From Actomonas sp051209155 (GTDB lineage: Bacteria; Verrucomicrobiota; Verrucomicrobiia; Opitutales; Opitutaceae), in NCBI GenBank assembly GCA_051209155.1, contig JBPJGB010000002.1: a stretch of 64,000 bases of DNA, one strand, 5' to 3'. Positions 50,735 through 59,757 of this stretch are shown one piece after another; position 1 is the stretch's first letter, and the number at the start of each line of letters is the position of its first letter. The position numbers and the translations under genes were made by a program. The notes under the pieces are model-generated. The model was not told the origin of the DNA. It made no database searches and worked only from the letters and a program-made list of their open reading frames with translations.

Positions 50735-51517
50735 ATGAAACGTGCATTCCTCCTGTTGTTCCTCTTGGTCAGCGGAGGAAATCTTGCAGGGGGCGCCGAG
50801 GATGGGCCTGAGCAATTCGGGGTGTTGGTTTGCGCCACCGTGACCGAGGTGGGGAGCCGCCGGCCGATGCCCGATCCGGAGCTGAATCCGGTGTATTACC
50901 GATTGATCACGCACGGCTATGTGCCGTTTGGGCGCGAGGTGTTGGGCGACCCGGCGCCCGACCGTGAGCGGCTTCTGTCAGCCGTGGTGGCAAGCCTCAG
51001 ACCGCACGGGTTGTTGCCGGCCGACGACGCGCATCCGCCGCGGCTGGTGATCGGGGTCGTCTGGGGCTCCATCTTTGACGGGCGTTATGCCAAAACGGAG
51101 TTTCTGCGGTCGCCGGTGGTGCGAATGAAGTGGCGCCCCTCTCCCCATTTCGAAGCCCCCTACGATACCGCTTGGGCGCAACTGCCGACGAAACTGGCAG
51201 ACCGGTATCGGTCGATCATGGTCGATGATTTGGTCGTGTTTTCGCTCACGGCCTACGACTACGCCAACGCGGCGCGCGGGGTGGAAATCCCATTCTGGCA
51301 GACGCGGGTCATGGCCTCACTGCGGGGGAGTTTTGCCGAGCGCCGGCTGCCAGGCATGATCAAGGCCGCCACGTCTCGACTCGCGGCGCACGAACCGCTG
51401 CCTCGGTTCGAAACGAGCCCGGCGGTGGCCTGGGCGGATCTCGCCGATGCTGACCCGATGTCAGACGTGCCGCCGGACCTCGTGGTGCACGACCACGGTT
51501 CCGCGCGGTTCAGATGA
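50735..51517 (+). CDS. Secreted protein of unknown function (paralogue of 58661-59641)
   Basis: A 260-aa exported protein with signal peptide MKRAFLLLFLLVSGGNLAGG. Two conserved-looking blocks are LVIGVVWGSIFDG and VVFSLTAYDYANAARGVEIPFWQTRVMAS. The same two blocks, in the same order, occur in the protein at 58661-59641 (IVIAIHWGTTVS and FVVLAAYDLKN, then LWVARLSTRS). The two therefore appear to be members of one undescribed periplasmic family. No catalytic motif is visible. Confidence 0.7.
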   Translation: MKRAFLLLFLLVSGGNLAGGAEDGPEQFGVLVCATVTEVGSRRPMPDPELNPVYYRLITHGYVPFGREVLGDPAPDRERLLSAVVASLRPHGLLPADDAHPPRLVIGVVWGSIFDGRYAKTEFLRSPVVRMKWRPSPHFEAPYDTAWAQLPTKLADRYRSIMVDDLVVFSLTAYDYANAARGVEIPFWQTRVMASLRGSFAERRLPGMIKAATSRLAAHEPLPRFETSPAVAWADLADADPMSDVPPDLVVHDHGSARFR

Positions 51518-51627
51518 ACATCGCGCAATTTCCGAGCGATGGCGGGTTGTATCGACGGCGGAGATGCTTCGTAGTGTAGCCCGCCGGCCAATCGTGCTCC
51601 GGTTGCTCAACCCCGATGATCTCCCCC

Positions 51628-52410
51628 ATGCGTATCCGCCCCACTCTACTTGCTGCCGGCTTGCTGCTTTTCGGCTCCTCCGTCCTCTCCGCCGCGGAAG
51701 CAGACGGTTGGAAGTCGTTGTTCAACGGCGAGAACCTCGATGGCTGGACGATCAAGATCACCCAGTGCGAACTTGGTGAGAACTACGCCAACACTTTCCG
51801 GGTGGAGGACGGCATCATCAAGGTGAGTTACGATGAGTGGGACACCTTTGATCAACGCTTCGGCCATCTGTATTCAGATATCCCTTACTCGCGTTACGTC
51901 TTGCGGCTGGACTACAAGCTCACCGGCGAGCCGATGGCGGGCATTCCCTCGTGGGCCCGGCTGAACAGCGGGGTGATGGTGCATTCGCAGTCGCCTCTGA
52001 GCATGGAGCGGGACCAGCTCTGGCCGGTGAGTCTGGAGTTTCAGTTTCTTTGTGAAAACTCGGGCGGTGGCACGCAGACCGGCAACGCCTGCACGCCCGG
52101 CACCAATCTCGTGCTCAACGGCGAGTTCAACACCAGCCACGTGATCGACTCCACCGGCCCGATGCCGAAGCTCGACGAGTGGGTGCAGGCGGAGATCGAG
52201 GTGCATGGCAATGACCTGATCATCCACCGGATCAATGGCGTGGAGGTGCTGCGTTACACGCACCCGGAGTTGGACGAAAACGATGCCGATGCCCGCCGCC
52301 TGTTGGCCGCGGGAGCGCCGAAGAAAGTCGGTTTCGGTCACATCGCGCTGCAGGCGGAGGGGCAGCCGGTCTGGTTCCGCAACATCGCGATCAAGCCGCT
52401 GGCGAAGTAG
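51628..52410 (+). CDS. Secreted DUF1080 (3-keto-disaccharide hydrolase-like) protein
   Basis: A 260-aa exported jelly-roll protein with signal segment TLLAAGLLLFGSSVLSAAEA. It has the DUF1080 opening WKSLFNGENLDGWTIK, then YVLRLDYKLTGE, GVMVHSQSP and VEVHGNDLIIHRINGVEVLRY. The domain is common in Verrucomicrobiota and Planctomycetota. Some members cleave 3-keto-glycosides, others only bind glycans. An ATG at 51616 would add four residues. It has no evident operon partner. Confidence 0.88.
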   Translation: MRIRPTLLAAGLLLFGSSVLSAAEADGWKSLFNGENLDGWTIKITQCELGENYANTFRVEDGIIKVSYDEWDTFDQRFGHLYSDIPYSRYVLRLDYKLTGEPMAGIPSWARLNSGVMVHSQSPLSMERDQLWPVSLEFQFLCENSGGGTQTGNACTPGTNLVLNGEFNTSHVIDSTGPMPKLDEWVQAEIEVHGNDLIIHRINGVEVLRYTHPELDENDADARRLLAAGAPKKVGFGHIALQAEGQPVWFRNIAIKPLAK

Positions 52411-52481
52411 ACGAGTCTACCTCCGGTTGGTTGCGGTCTTGCCGTCTGTGTTGGCGGACGGCAGCTATCTGGAGGTTTCCC

Positions 52482-53462
52482 ATGTTCGCTCACGTCACCA
52501 ACGAGTTTGAACTCATCAAGTCGTCGACTCGTGAGTTGGCGCGTTTTCCGCGCATGTGGGTGCCGATGTTGCTCACGTGGCTGATCTACGCGGCGATCTC
52601 GGTCTATTTGCGTTGGGGTTATGATTGGGACCGCAGCTCGGTGCGCGATGGTTGCCTGGTGGTCACAGGGGCGATCCTGCTGCTGGCGCTGGTGTTCTCG
52701 TGGGCTGCGTTTGTTCAGCTCGAAATGATGCGGCAGGTTGAGACCGACCGGACGATGTCTCTGTGGAGAGCGTTTCCCGTGGCCGCGCGAAACCTCAGCG
52801 TCGCGTTGCCCATTGTGGTCATATGGGCGTTCATCTGGTTCGGGCTTAGTCTGCTGGAGTCGCTCCTCCGCAAGGTGCGGAAAGTTGCCAGTGATGAACA
52901 GGAAATGAGTCCACGCCGCATTGCTGAAACCGTCACCGGCTTTGAGGAATTTTCGCTCACCGGGGCTTTTTTTCACGCCCTGCGCAAAGGCGTGAGAATG
53001 CTGGCGTTCATGATTTATCCCGCGATTGCATGGGAAGATCATGGACCACTGCGCTCAATCAAACGAGGCGTGGGGATTGCTCGCACGAGATGGAAGCACT
53101 TCGCGCTCGGCTTCTTGATGACAGAGGCGGTGGCGACTCTGGTATTTTTGCCGCTCGGTCTGCTGTTTGGAATGACGAGCAGAATGGAGTTGGAGCTGCC
53201 GTCCTACGTCTGGTTTGCCGCGATCCTCTATGGCTCCATCGCTTGGAGCTACGTCATGTTCCTCGAGCAAATGTATGCGGCGCAGCTCTACCTGTGGCAT
53301 CTCATGTGGGAGAGCGAGGTGCGGAAGGCGGAAGAACGCGGCGAGCCGCCGCCAAAGTCGCTGCGTCATATTCGTCGGCCAACCATGCTGGATGACATCC
53401 CGGAGCTGTTGTTCGCTCGAACGGCCCGCAAGCGCCAGCGAAGGCGATCCCGTAAACAATAG
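52482..53462 (+). CDS. Multi-pass membrane protein of unknown function
   Basis: A 326-aa protein with about six membrane helices in three groups (WVPMLLTWLIYAAISVYL, LVVTGAILLLALVFSWAAFV, LSVALPIVVIWAFIWFGL, FALGFLMTEAVATLVFLPLGLLFG, VWFAAILYGSIAWSYVMFLEQ), and a basic C-terminus (RTARKRQRRRSRKQ). It resembles the widespread DUF6159-like membrane proteins with paired helices. The start at 52482 is supported by GGAGG 6-7 nt upstream. It converges with the isomerase gene. Codon usage is a little less GC-biased than its neighbours. Confidence 0.8.
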   Translation: MFAHVTNEFELIKSSTRELARFPRMWVPMLLTWLIYAAISVYLRWGYDWDRSSVRDGCLVVTGAILLLALVFSWAAFVQLEMMRQVETDRTMSLWRAFPVAARNLSVALPIVVIWAFIWFGLSLLESLLRKVRKVASDEQEMSPRRIAETVTGFEEFSLTGAFFHALRKGVRMLAFMIYPAIAWEDHGPLRSIKRGVGIARTRWKHFALGFLMTEAVATLVFLPLGLLFGMTSRMELELPSYVWFAAILYGSIAWSYVMFLEQMYAAQLYLWHLMWESEVRKAEERGEPPPKSLRHIRRPTMLDDIPELLFARTARKRQRRRSRKQ

Positions 53463-53488
53463 CGGCGTTGGTTTGGCAGCGAACGCGG

Positions 53489-55096
53489 TTACACCCCGCA
53501 GAGGTGGACTTTGACGCCCAGCTCATGGGCGAGCGCGGCCCGGGTGGCGAGGCAGCGGTCGGCGGCCGCGGCGCTGTCGGCGTAGGCGACCTTGATGTGG
53601 TTGGAGGCGTGTCGCGCCATCATTTGGTCGCGGGTCACGCCGTGCAGCACGGCGTGCATGATCGGCCACTCGCGGTTGGTGGCGGCCCAGCGACGTTCGG
53701 TTTCGGCGGCGGGCAGTCCGACGACGGTCGCACGTCCGAGGTCCAGGTGCAGTTGTCCTGACGCGATGAATACACGTGACCAGACGATCTCGCCGGGTTT
53801 GGCGACGCCGCGCAGGGTGGAACCGCCGCGGGCGAAATACATCGGCGGCTGCCGAACGCCGTCCGAGCCGGCCCAACCGCCGACGTGGTGGGCGGGCGGA
53901 GCGGCGCCGGAGATCTCGAAGACCCACACGTAGGCGTCGGTCGTGCCGGAGCGGTCATGGTCGCCCCAGCGCAGGTCGTGGAGCGTGGTCTCAAGCGGTT
54001 GGCCGAGCGCGCGGTGCACGTGCTGAAGGAGCAGGCCGTCGAGGCCGGCGCATTCGTCGACCTCGTTGAAATGCAGGATCGGTTCTCCACGCCGAATGAG
54101 CCGGCCGCGCGCGTCCTTGAGCGGCGGGCGATCGGCATTGTTCAGCGTGCCTTCAACGAGGTCGGAGGCGGGCAAGAGGTCTTTCAGGCCCTGTTGGTAT
54201 TGGATGCCGATGGCGGCGCAGCCGAACTCGTCAGCGAGCCGGCCGGCGGCGAGGTAGGTGCGGCACTGCCAGAGCACCTGGTCGCGGGTGAGTTCGGTGG
54301 CGTCGTCGGTGCCGAAGTGAAAGCGGAAACCCTTGCGCTCATACCAAGCGAAAATGGCCTCGGCCTCCGCCGCGTCGACCTGGGTGGCGGCGTGGTAAAG
54401 GGCGGACTGGGAAAGCCGTTCCTTGAACACGCCAAGCGGAAAGAGCAGCTCGTCGGGAATGATGGCGTTATACATGCCCATGCAACCCTCGTCGAAAACG
54501 CCGAGGATGGCGGGACGGGCGCGCCACGCCGCGGCCAACTGGCGGGCCAAACGACGGGTGGCGGCGGGCACGGCGGCGGGATCGAAGGGGCGCACGTGAT
54601 CCTGCGGGTGTTGCAGGTGTCCAGTCTGCAGCCAGCGGGCGAGGCCGTTGCGAAAGAACGCGTCGTCGAAGGTTTCGCTCCACAGGGAGGCAAAGGGGAC
54701 GCCCGCTTTGGTGAGGCAGGCGTTGAGGTTGAGCGTGCCGACGAGTCCGGGCCACGTGCCGGACCAATTGGCCACAGTCAGGATCGGTCCACGGTGGGCG
54801 AGCAGTCCGGGCAGGAGATGATGCGAATATTGCCAGGTGCTGGCGGCGACCAGGAGCGGGGCGTTTCGATCCACTTTGGCGAAAACCGCGATCCCTTCTT
54901 TCTGCGATCCGATGAACCCGTGCCCCTGGGTGCGGCGGACGGGATGCGCGCGGCGCAAGCGGGCGCCGAGGGCGGCGCAGGTGGTGGTGAGCTTGCGCTC
55001 CATGGCGGCCTGCGCGGGCCAGGCGTTGCGGTTGGCGGCAGGCCGCAGGTCGCCGTTGGCGACCAGTTGGATGATCGGACGGCGCGGCGAACTCAT
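53489..55096 (-). CDS. L-fucose/L-arabinose isomerase-like protein
   Basis: A 535-aa cytoplasmic protein of the FucI/AraA-like fold, expected to interconvert an aldose and a ketose with a divalent metal. Recognisable segments are GVFDEGCMGMYNAIIPDELL, LHFNEVDECAGLDG and the near-C-terminal RHASNHIKVAYADS, where the metal-site His of FucI lies. The start at 55096 overlaps the propeller gene stop by 4 bp, so it is the last gene of a three-gene coupled operon. The real sugar is unknown; the neighbouring epimerase-like gene suggests a rare ketose. Confidence 0.78.
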   Translation of the reverse strand: MSSPRRPIIQLVANGDLRPAANRNAWPAQAAMERKLTTTCAALGARLRRAHPVRRTQGHGFIGSQKEGIAVFAKVDRNAPLLVAASTWQYSHHLLPGLLAHRGPILTVANWSGTWPGLVGTLNLNACLTKAGVPFASLWSETFDDAFFRNGLARWLQTGHLQHPQDHVRPFDPAAVPAATRRLARQLAAAWRARPAILGVFDEGCMGMYNAIIPDELLFPLGVFKERLSQSALYHAATQVDAAEAEAIFAWYERKGFRFHFGTDDATELTRDQVLWQCRTYLAAGRLADEFGCAAIGIQYQQGLKDLLPASDLVEGTLNNADRPPLKDARGRLIRRGEPILHFNEVDECAGLDGLLLQHVHRALGQPLETTLHDLRWGDHDRSGTTDAYVWVFEISGAAPPAHHVGGWAGSDGVRQPPMYFARGGSTLRGVAKPGEIVWSRVFIASGQLHLDLGRATVVGLPAAETERRWAATNREWPIMHAVLHGVTRDQMMARHASNHIKVAYADSAAAADRCLATRAALAHELGVKVHLCGV

Positions 55097-57078
55097 GGCG
55101 TCAGCTGCAGGCGGCGCAGACGGGTGATGCTGGCGAAATACAACCAGCCGTCGCGGATGGAGCCGATCACCGTAGCGTCGCCGTCGGCGAAGCGCGCGAC
55201 TTCCTCGAATTCGATGGTGCCGGGCCGGATACGAAACACGGTTTGCGAGGTGGTGCCGTAGAGCGTGCCGTCGCTGTCGTAGCGCAGGGTGTGCGCCGAC
55301 TCGAAAGGCATGGGGCCAAACGAGTCCGGGATCGGCGCTGCGGCCACGACGGACTGGGTTGCCGGGTCGAGCAACAGGAGGCGGCTGGGGGCGGGCTCGG
55401 CGTCGTAGTGGGTGATGAGGCGGGGATTGCGGCCGCTGATGGCGTAAACGAGTCCGTCCGGCCCCGGCGCCAGCGAGACGACGCCCGCGAGTTCGGGATC
55501 GTCGAAGTCCCCGAGGTAGGTGGCTTCGTCGCTGACCGGGTCCCACAGCGCGTAACCGCCGCGGGTGGCGCGGGCGGCACGGCCGGTGCCGGGTTCGATG
55601 ATGAAGCCGACCAGCAGGCGTTCGAGCTCGGGCAACCAGAGCAAGGTGAAGGGCGAACAATCCTCGATGATGTGGCGGTGACTGCCGCGCTCGAGGGTGT
55701 GCGGATTGAGCCAGGCGAGGGTGCCGCCGATGAGCCCGTATTGCGGGGCCGACGCGATCCAGAGTCGGCCGTTGGGGGTAACCGCCATGGCGTGCGGACG
55801 ATCGCCGACTTTGTCGGTCGAGCCGATATCGAGCGGGTTGGCGCCGGGACTGGTGCCGAAACGGTAGGGCAGGCTCGGGTCGTAGAGCGAGATGCGTGAC
55901 TTGGGGTAGGACGCGATGGCGAGCAGGCCGTTCGGCAGGTTGGCCATGGAATAGGCCTCGCCCAGCGAGAGGCTTGCGCGGCCGTGGTCGATGCTGTTGC
56001 GCCCGTCGGCGTCGGCGGAGAAGAAGCGTTCCGGCAACATGCTGCTGCCGTAGAGGCGACCGTCAGGACCGTGATGAAGGGTCCACAGTTCGGACCCGCT
56101 GCCGCGCCAGTCGAGCGTGAGTTCGGTGTCGCGGGAGGGATCGGCCGGATCGCGCAAGCGCAGGCGGCGAAAGTCGATGTCATCGGGATCGGCCCACTCG
56201 ACGATGCGGCCGTCGGGGAGGAGAGGCTGGATCTGGTAACCGTGGCCGTAGGCAGCCTCGACGGCGGGCTCCTCCGGCGGAAGCGTCGCGCGTTCGACCG
56301 GGTGCGCATCCGTTCCTTGGATACGAAAGGCGCCGTCGAAACTGTCGAGGTAAAGGAATCCGTCGGTGCCCTTGAAAAAATGGTAACGCGGCGGGTTGGC
56401 GGTGGGTTCGGCGACATGCGGACCGACGCGGTGCGGCTGCCCGGTGGTCGGGTCGAAGGCCACGATACGCCAGTGGGTGCTCTTGATCTGGCCGGCGACC
56501 GTGCCGTCGTCGCCGACGAGCGGGTAGTAATATTTGTCGACCTCGTCCATGCGGCCATGGCGGGTCCAGGTGGCGGTGGCGGGATCGAAGACCGACAGGC
56601 AGGCGCCGGGGTAGGCGCCGATGTAAAGCCGGCCGTCGGGGCCCTCGGCGATGCCGGTGGGGAAGGTGGCGAACTCCGGGTCGACGGGACCGAGATCCTC
56701 GAGGCCGCGTTCGGGGTGGGCCGGATCGTAGCGGTGCAGGTGGCCGGTGTAGGCGGAGGCGAGATAGAGGATGCCGGTGCGCGGACTCCGGAAACTGGAC
56801 GGCACGAGGGCGGCTTCGTCGCGGCCGATGTTGAACTGGCGGCAGTGACCGGTCGCGAGGTCGACATCGAGCACGAAGGCACCGTCCTTGTGCTGGGCCA
56901 TGGAGATGAGCAGGGACGGCTCGCCGTCCGGGCCGGTGCCTGGATGGAGGCGCACCCAGCCGACCCCGCGCACGGGAATGCCGAGTTCTTCGATGCGGGA
57001 CGATTGAGCGAAGAGCATGGAGCCGAAACCGAAGGCGAGCGCGGCGGTGGCGAGCAAAGAGCGGGGGAGAAAGGGCAT
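55093..57078 (-). CDS. Secreted large beta-propeller protein (SMP-30/lyase-like)
   Basis: A 661-aa exported protein with signal peptide PFLPRSLLATAALAFGFGSMLFA. It contains many propeller-like repeats (FPTGIAEGPDGRLYIGAYPG, LHHGPDGRLYGSSMLPE, PHAMAVTPNGRLWIASAPQ, VSLAPGPDGLVYAISGRN), probably two stacked domains. SMP-30/NHL/Vgb-type propellers are lactonases or lyases, but no clear metal-binding set can be picked by eye. It overlaps both the isomerase (4 bp) and the epimerase (3 bp) genes, so an exported propeller is locked between two cytoplasmic sugar enzymes. Confidence 0.8.
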   Translation of the reverse strand: MPFLPRSLLATAALAFGFGSMLFAQSSRIEELGIPVRGVGWVRLHPGTGPDGEPSLLISMAQHKDGAFVLDVDLATGHCRQFNIGRDEAALVPSSFRSPRTGILYLASAYTGHLHRYDPAHPERGLEDLGPVDPEFATFPTGIAEGPDGRLYIGAYPGACLSVFDPATATWTRHGRMDEVDKYYYPLVGDDGTVAGQIKSTHWRIVAFDPTTGQPHRVGPHVAEPTANPPRYHFFKGTDGFLYLDSFDGAFRIQGTDAHPVERATLPPEEPAVEAAYGHGYQIQPLLPDGRIVEWADPDDIDFRRLRLRDPADPSRDTELTLDWRGSGSELWTLHHGPDGRLYGSSMLPERFFSADADGRNSIDHGRASLSLGEAYSMANLPNGLLAIASYPKSRISLYDPSLPYRFGTSPGANPLDIGSTDKVGDRPHAMAVTPNGRLWIASAPQYGLIGGTLAWLNPHTLERGSHRHIIEDCSPFTLLWLPELERLLVGFIIEPGTGRAARATRGGYALWDPVSDEATYLGDFDDPELAGVVSLAPGPDGLVYAISGRNPRLITHYDAEPAPSRLLLLDPATQSVVAAAPIPDSFGPMPFESAHTLRYDSDGTLYGTTSQTVFRIRPGTIEFEEVARFADGDATVIGSIRDGWLYFASITRLRRLQLTP

Positions 57079-57926
57079 CAGGTCAGGCCGTATTGGCGTT
57101 GGAGTTGGCGGATGAAGGCGACGCCCTCGCGCAGGAGGGTATCGCCGTCGGGCGCGAGTTGGCGCCAGACCCAGGTGTTCATGTTGTCGGTGTTGTCGAC
57201 GAAGCTCTCGAGCGCGGCGTTGCCCCGGTAGTTGAGCGTGGCAAGGGCGCGGAAGATGCCGTCCCAATCGACCTGACCGGTGCCGGGAATGCCGCGGTCG
57301 TTTTCGCAGAGGTGGTAGTGAATGAGGTCGGGGCCGGCGAGCAGGGTGGCGTCGTGAAAACTCTTCTCCTCGATGTTCATGTGGTAGGTGTCGAGGTGGA
57401 TGCGCATGGCGGGCTCGTCGATGAGGGCCTGGAGGCGGCGCGCCTGTTCGCAGGTGTTGATCAGGTAGGTCTCGTAGCGGTTGACGGGTTCAATGCCGAC
57501 GAGGACGCCGAGCTCATGGGCGAGGCGGGCGGCGGGGCGCAGGCCGTCGGCGGAGCGTTGCCAGTGTTCCTCGGTGGGGCGGGTGCGGAGACTGCCCGGG
57601 TGGCGGGAGTAGATGACGCCGGAAAAGCTGGTGCCGCCGATGGCGGCGGTGGCGCGCACGCAGTCCTCCAAGTAGGTGCGACCGCGGGCGCGGATCGCGG
57701 GGTCGTCGCTGGTGATGTCGGTGTCGGCCAACAGCACGGTGGAGGTGACGGCGCCGAGACCGGTGGCATCGAGCCGGGCCTTGATGGCCGGGGCGTCGAA
57801 GGTCTCGAGGCACATGAGCGGGATCTCGATGAAGTCGAGGCCGAGGTCCGCGACGCGGTCGATCAAGTCGAGGGTTTCATTGGTCCATTGCGAACACCAG
57901 GCGTAGGCGTGGATGCCGAGTTTCAT
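57078..57926 (-). CDS. Sugar phosphate isomerase/epimerase (D-tagatose 3-epimerase-like)
   Basis: A 282-aa AP-endonuclease-2 fold TIM barrel. The metal ligands expected for ketose 3-epimerases are visible: Glu in VGIEPVNRYETYLINT, Asp and His in MRIHLDTYHMNIEE, His in DLIHYHLCENDRG and Glu in AALESFVDN. The family interconverts ketohexoses at C3 or related reactions. The start at 57926 (MKLGIHAYAW) is the normal family beginning. It is the first gene of the coupled operon with the propeller and isomerase genes, pointing to a rare-sugar pathway. Confidence 0.87.
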   Translation of the reverse strand: MKLGIHAYAWCSQWTNETLDLIDRVADLGLDFIEIPLMCLETFDAPAIKARLDATGLGAVTSTVLLADTDITSDDPAIRARGRTYLEDCVRATAAIGGTSFSGVIYSRHPGSLRTRPTEEHWQRSADGLRPAARLAHELGVLVGIEPVNRYETYLINTCEQARRLQALIDEPAMRIHLDTYHMNIEEKSFHDATLLAGPDLIHYHLCENDRGIPGTGQVDWDGIFRALATLNYRGNAALESFVDNTDNMNTWVWRQLAPDGDTLLREGVAFIRQLQRQYGLT

Positions 57927-58024
57927 ACGCAGGCAGGGGCGGGGGTGACAGGAAGCGGGGCGGGGCGACGGCACCGAATGGCCGCCCTTTAGTGATGCGG
58001 CGAAAGACCGGGGTTCGTCGCGAT

Positions 58025-58043
58025 GAAACTTAGTGAAAGTTTC
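58025..58043. promoter_or_regulatory. Palindromic operator candidate between divergent genes
   Basis: GAAACTT (58025-58031) and its inverted copy AAGTTTC (58037-58043) are separated by AGTGA. The element is AT-rich in a GC-rich gap of 163 bp between the epimerase operon and the secreted-protein gene at 58090. It resembles a LacI/GntR-type operator, but no such regulator gene is near. Confidence 0.4.
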
Positions 58044-58089
58044 CGGAGCGGGCTTGGCTCGCAGGGTGAATCTTGCTGAGGTGCCGGCC

Positions 58090-58647
58090 ATGCGAAGTGC
58101 GCGATGGTATTGGGCCCTCGGCCTGCTGGGATTGGCGGTGGTGGGGAGCGTCCACGCGGCCGGGCGGGTGGAGGAGTTTGTCGCCGGTCAGCGTCTCCGC
58201 ATGTGGACGGAGGTGCCGATCGGTTATTCGTTTGTGGCGGAGCCGAGTGGCAACGGGGTCACGACGGTCGAGCTGGAAAATCCGGTGTGGCGCATCGCGC
58301 TGCGCGTTTACATCTCGGGTGACGTGCCGCCGGAGGCGACGACGGCCGAATGGCAGCGCGTGCTGGTGGTGAAGCACAGTTCCAATCTGCTGCCGCAATC
58401 ACGGGAGAGCGATTACGTTTGGGCTGACCTGTTGCCGGACAGTGGATCGGGTGTCTTCTGCATCTTCACCGATGCGCAGGCCAAAACGGCGAACCAACTA
58501 CGGGATGGCGGTTACCTGCACGTGGTGGCCGGGGCCAAGGTGATCCGCGGGGCCGTGATGTATTTCACGATTTACTGCAACGACGTCACCACGCCGGAAT
58601 ACGACGAGATCTTCGCGCTGCTGCTGAAGAGCTTCGATCGGGTGTGA
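58090..58647 (+). CDS. Small secreted protein of unknown function
   Basis: A 185-aa protein with signal peptide WYWALGLLGLAVVGSVHA. The mature chain is mixed beta/alpha (VGQRLRM-like start, WRIALRVYISGDVPPEATTAEW, YLHVVAGAKVIRGAVMYFTIYCN, EIFALLLKSFDRV), with the layout of small periplasmic or lipid-binding proteins. No motif was recognised. The ATG at 58090 is preferred because the signal follows at once. It converges with the next secreted-protein gene (13-bp gap). Confidence 0.72.
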   Translation: MRSARWYWALGLLGLAVVGSVHAAGRVEEFVAGQRLRMWTEVPIGYSFVAEPSGNGVTTVELENPVWRIALRVYISGDVPPEATTAEWQRVLVVKHSSNLLPQSRESDYVWADLLPDSGSGVFCIFTDAQAKTANQLRDGGYLHVVAGAKVIRGAVMYFTIYCNDVTTPEYDEIFALLLKSFDRV

Positions 58648-58660
58648 TCCAGTTTCCGGC

Positions 58661-59641
58661 TCAGGGTTCCGGGTCCTCGACGACGATGGGGTCGCCGAGC
58701 TCAACCTCGGCGCGTTGTGATTTGCGCGGGGCGCGTTCGATGGCGAGGTCGGGGACGTTCTCGCCGAAAAAGTTGGAGCCCACCTCGCCGAGTTTATCGA
58801 GGGCTTCAGTGAAGTTGGTGCCGGCGGAGCGGGTGCTCAGGCGGGCGACCCACAGGCGTTGCGGCGTGCCGTTGTCGTCGCGGTTCTTCAGGTCGTAGGC
58901 GGCGAGCACCACGAAATAGCGCTCCTCGTCGAGCATGGCGTTCACGGTGCGCGCGTCTTCACCCATGACGGCGCGTTTGGCGTCTTGATTGAGCACGTCG
59001 CCAAATCCCAGCAGGGTGGCGGTGGGGCGGTTTTCGAATTCGCGCTCGCTGCGGGTGGAGGCGAGGCGGGCCCATTCGTAGTCCGGCGCCTCGGCGGCTT
59101 GGCGCGCGCTTTGGTGAAGCAGCTCCTGCGCGAAATCGCCGAACTCGCGATCGTTGAGCTCACCTTCGGGGCCGGCCTCCATGCTGCCGTAGGTGGCCTC
59201 GTAATACTCCTTGGCCTGCTGCTGGCGCTCCTGGGCCTGATACATGAGTTCGGAGACGTATTCCTGGTTGTGCTTGAGGGAAACGGTGGTGCCCCAGTGG
59301 ATCGCGATGACGATGTCGGCGTTCCCCGCCTCGTCGGTGGGGATGAAGTTCTGGCGGGCGAGATACGGAGCGAGGGTGCGGGCAACCTCCTGGATCTCGG
59401 CGTTCTCCAACGACCGATCGCGGATGGCGCCGGCGTGGAAGGTGCCCTCGAGGAAAACATATTTTTGCACCTTGCGGTTGCCTTGGTCGTCCCGGCTCTC
59501 GGCGACGTAGTCTTCCTCAGCGCTGGCCTTGACGGCGACACGACGGTCGGCGTGCGCGGGGACGAGCAGGGTCAGCGCAAGGCAGGCACAGGCGAGCACG
59601 GGGATGCGACGCGGCGATGGAGAGGCGGGCGGGGGAAGCAC
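58661..59641 (-). CDS. Secreted protein of unknown function (paralogue of 50735-51517)
   Basis: A 326-aa exported protein from a GTG start with signal segment RRIPVLACACLALTLLVPAHA. It has IVIAIHWGTTVSLKHN, a long charged helical insertion (QAQERQQQAKEYYEATYGSM), then FVVLAAYDLKNRDDNGTPQRLWVARLSTRS and an acidic tail. The two blocks match those in the protein at 50735-51517. The start is uncertain: an upstream in-frame ATG at 59821 would overlap the next gene by 64 bp and add a long non-signal leader, so GTG at 59641 is chosen. Confidence 0.68.
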   Translation of the reverse strand: MLPPPASPSPRRIPVLACACLALTLLVPAHADRRVAVKASAEEDYVAESRDDQGNRKVQKYVFLEGTFHAGAIRDRSLENAEIQEVARTLAPYLARQNFIPTDEAGNADIVIAIHWGTTVSLKHNQEYVSELMYQAQERQQQAKEYYEATYGSMEAGPEGELNDREFGDFAQELLHQSARQAAEAPDYEWARLASTRSEREFENRPTATLLGFGDVLNQDAKRAVMGEDARTVNAMLDEERYFVVLAAYDLKNRDDNGTPQRLWVARLSTRSAGTNFTEALDKLGEVGSNFFGENVPDLAIERAPRKSQRAEVELGDPIVVEDPEP

Positions 59642-59757
59642 AGCGGGGGTAGTGGGTGCACGGAATGCGGGTTCCGCGGGAGTGCAAATGCGCCGGCGAT
59701 TGACTGTCCGTTTGGGGAGGGGCTGAGGCTGAAAGCCTCGGTCACGGGGGCGCCCGC

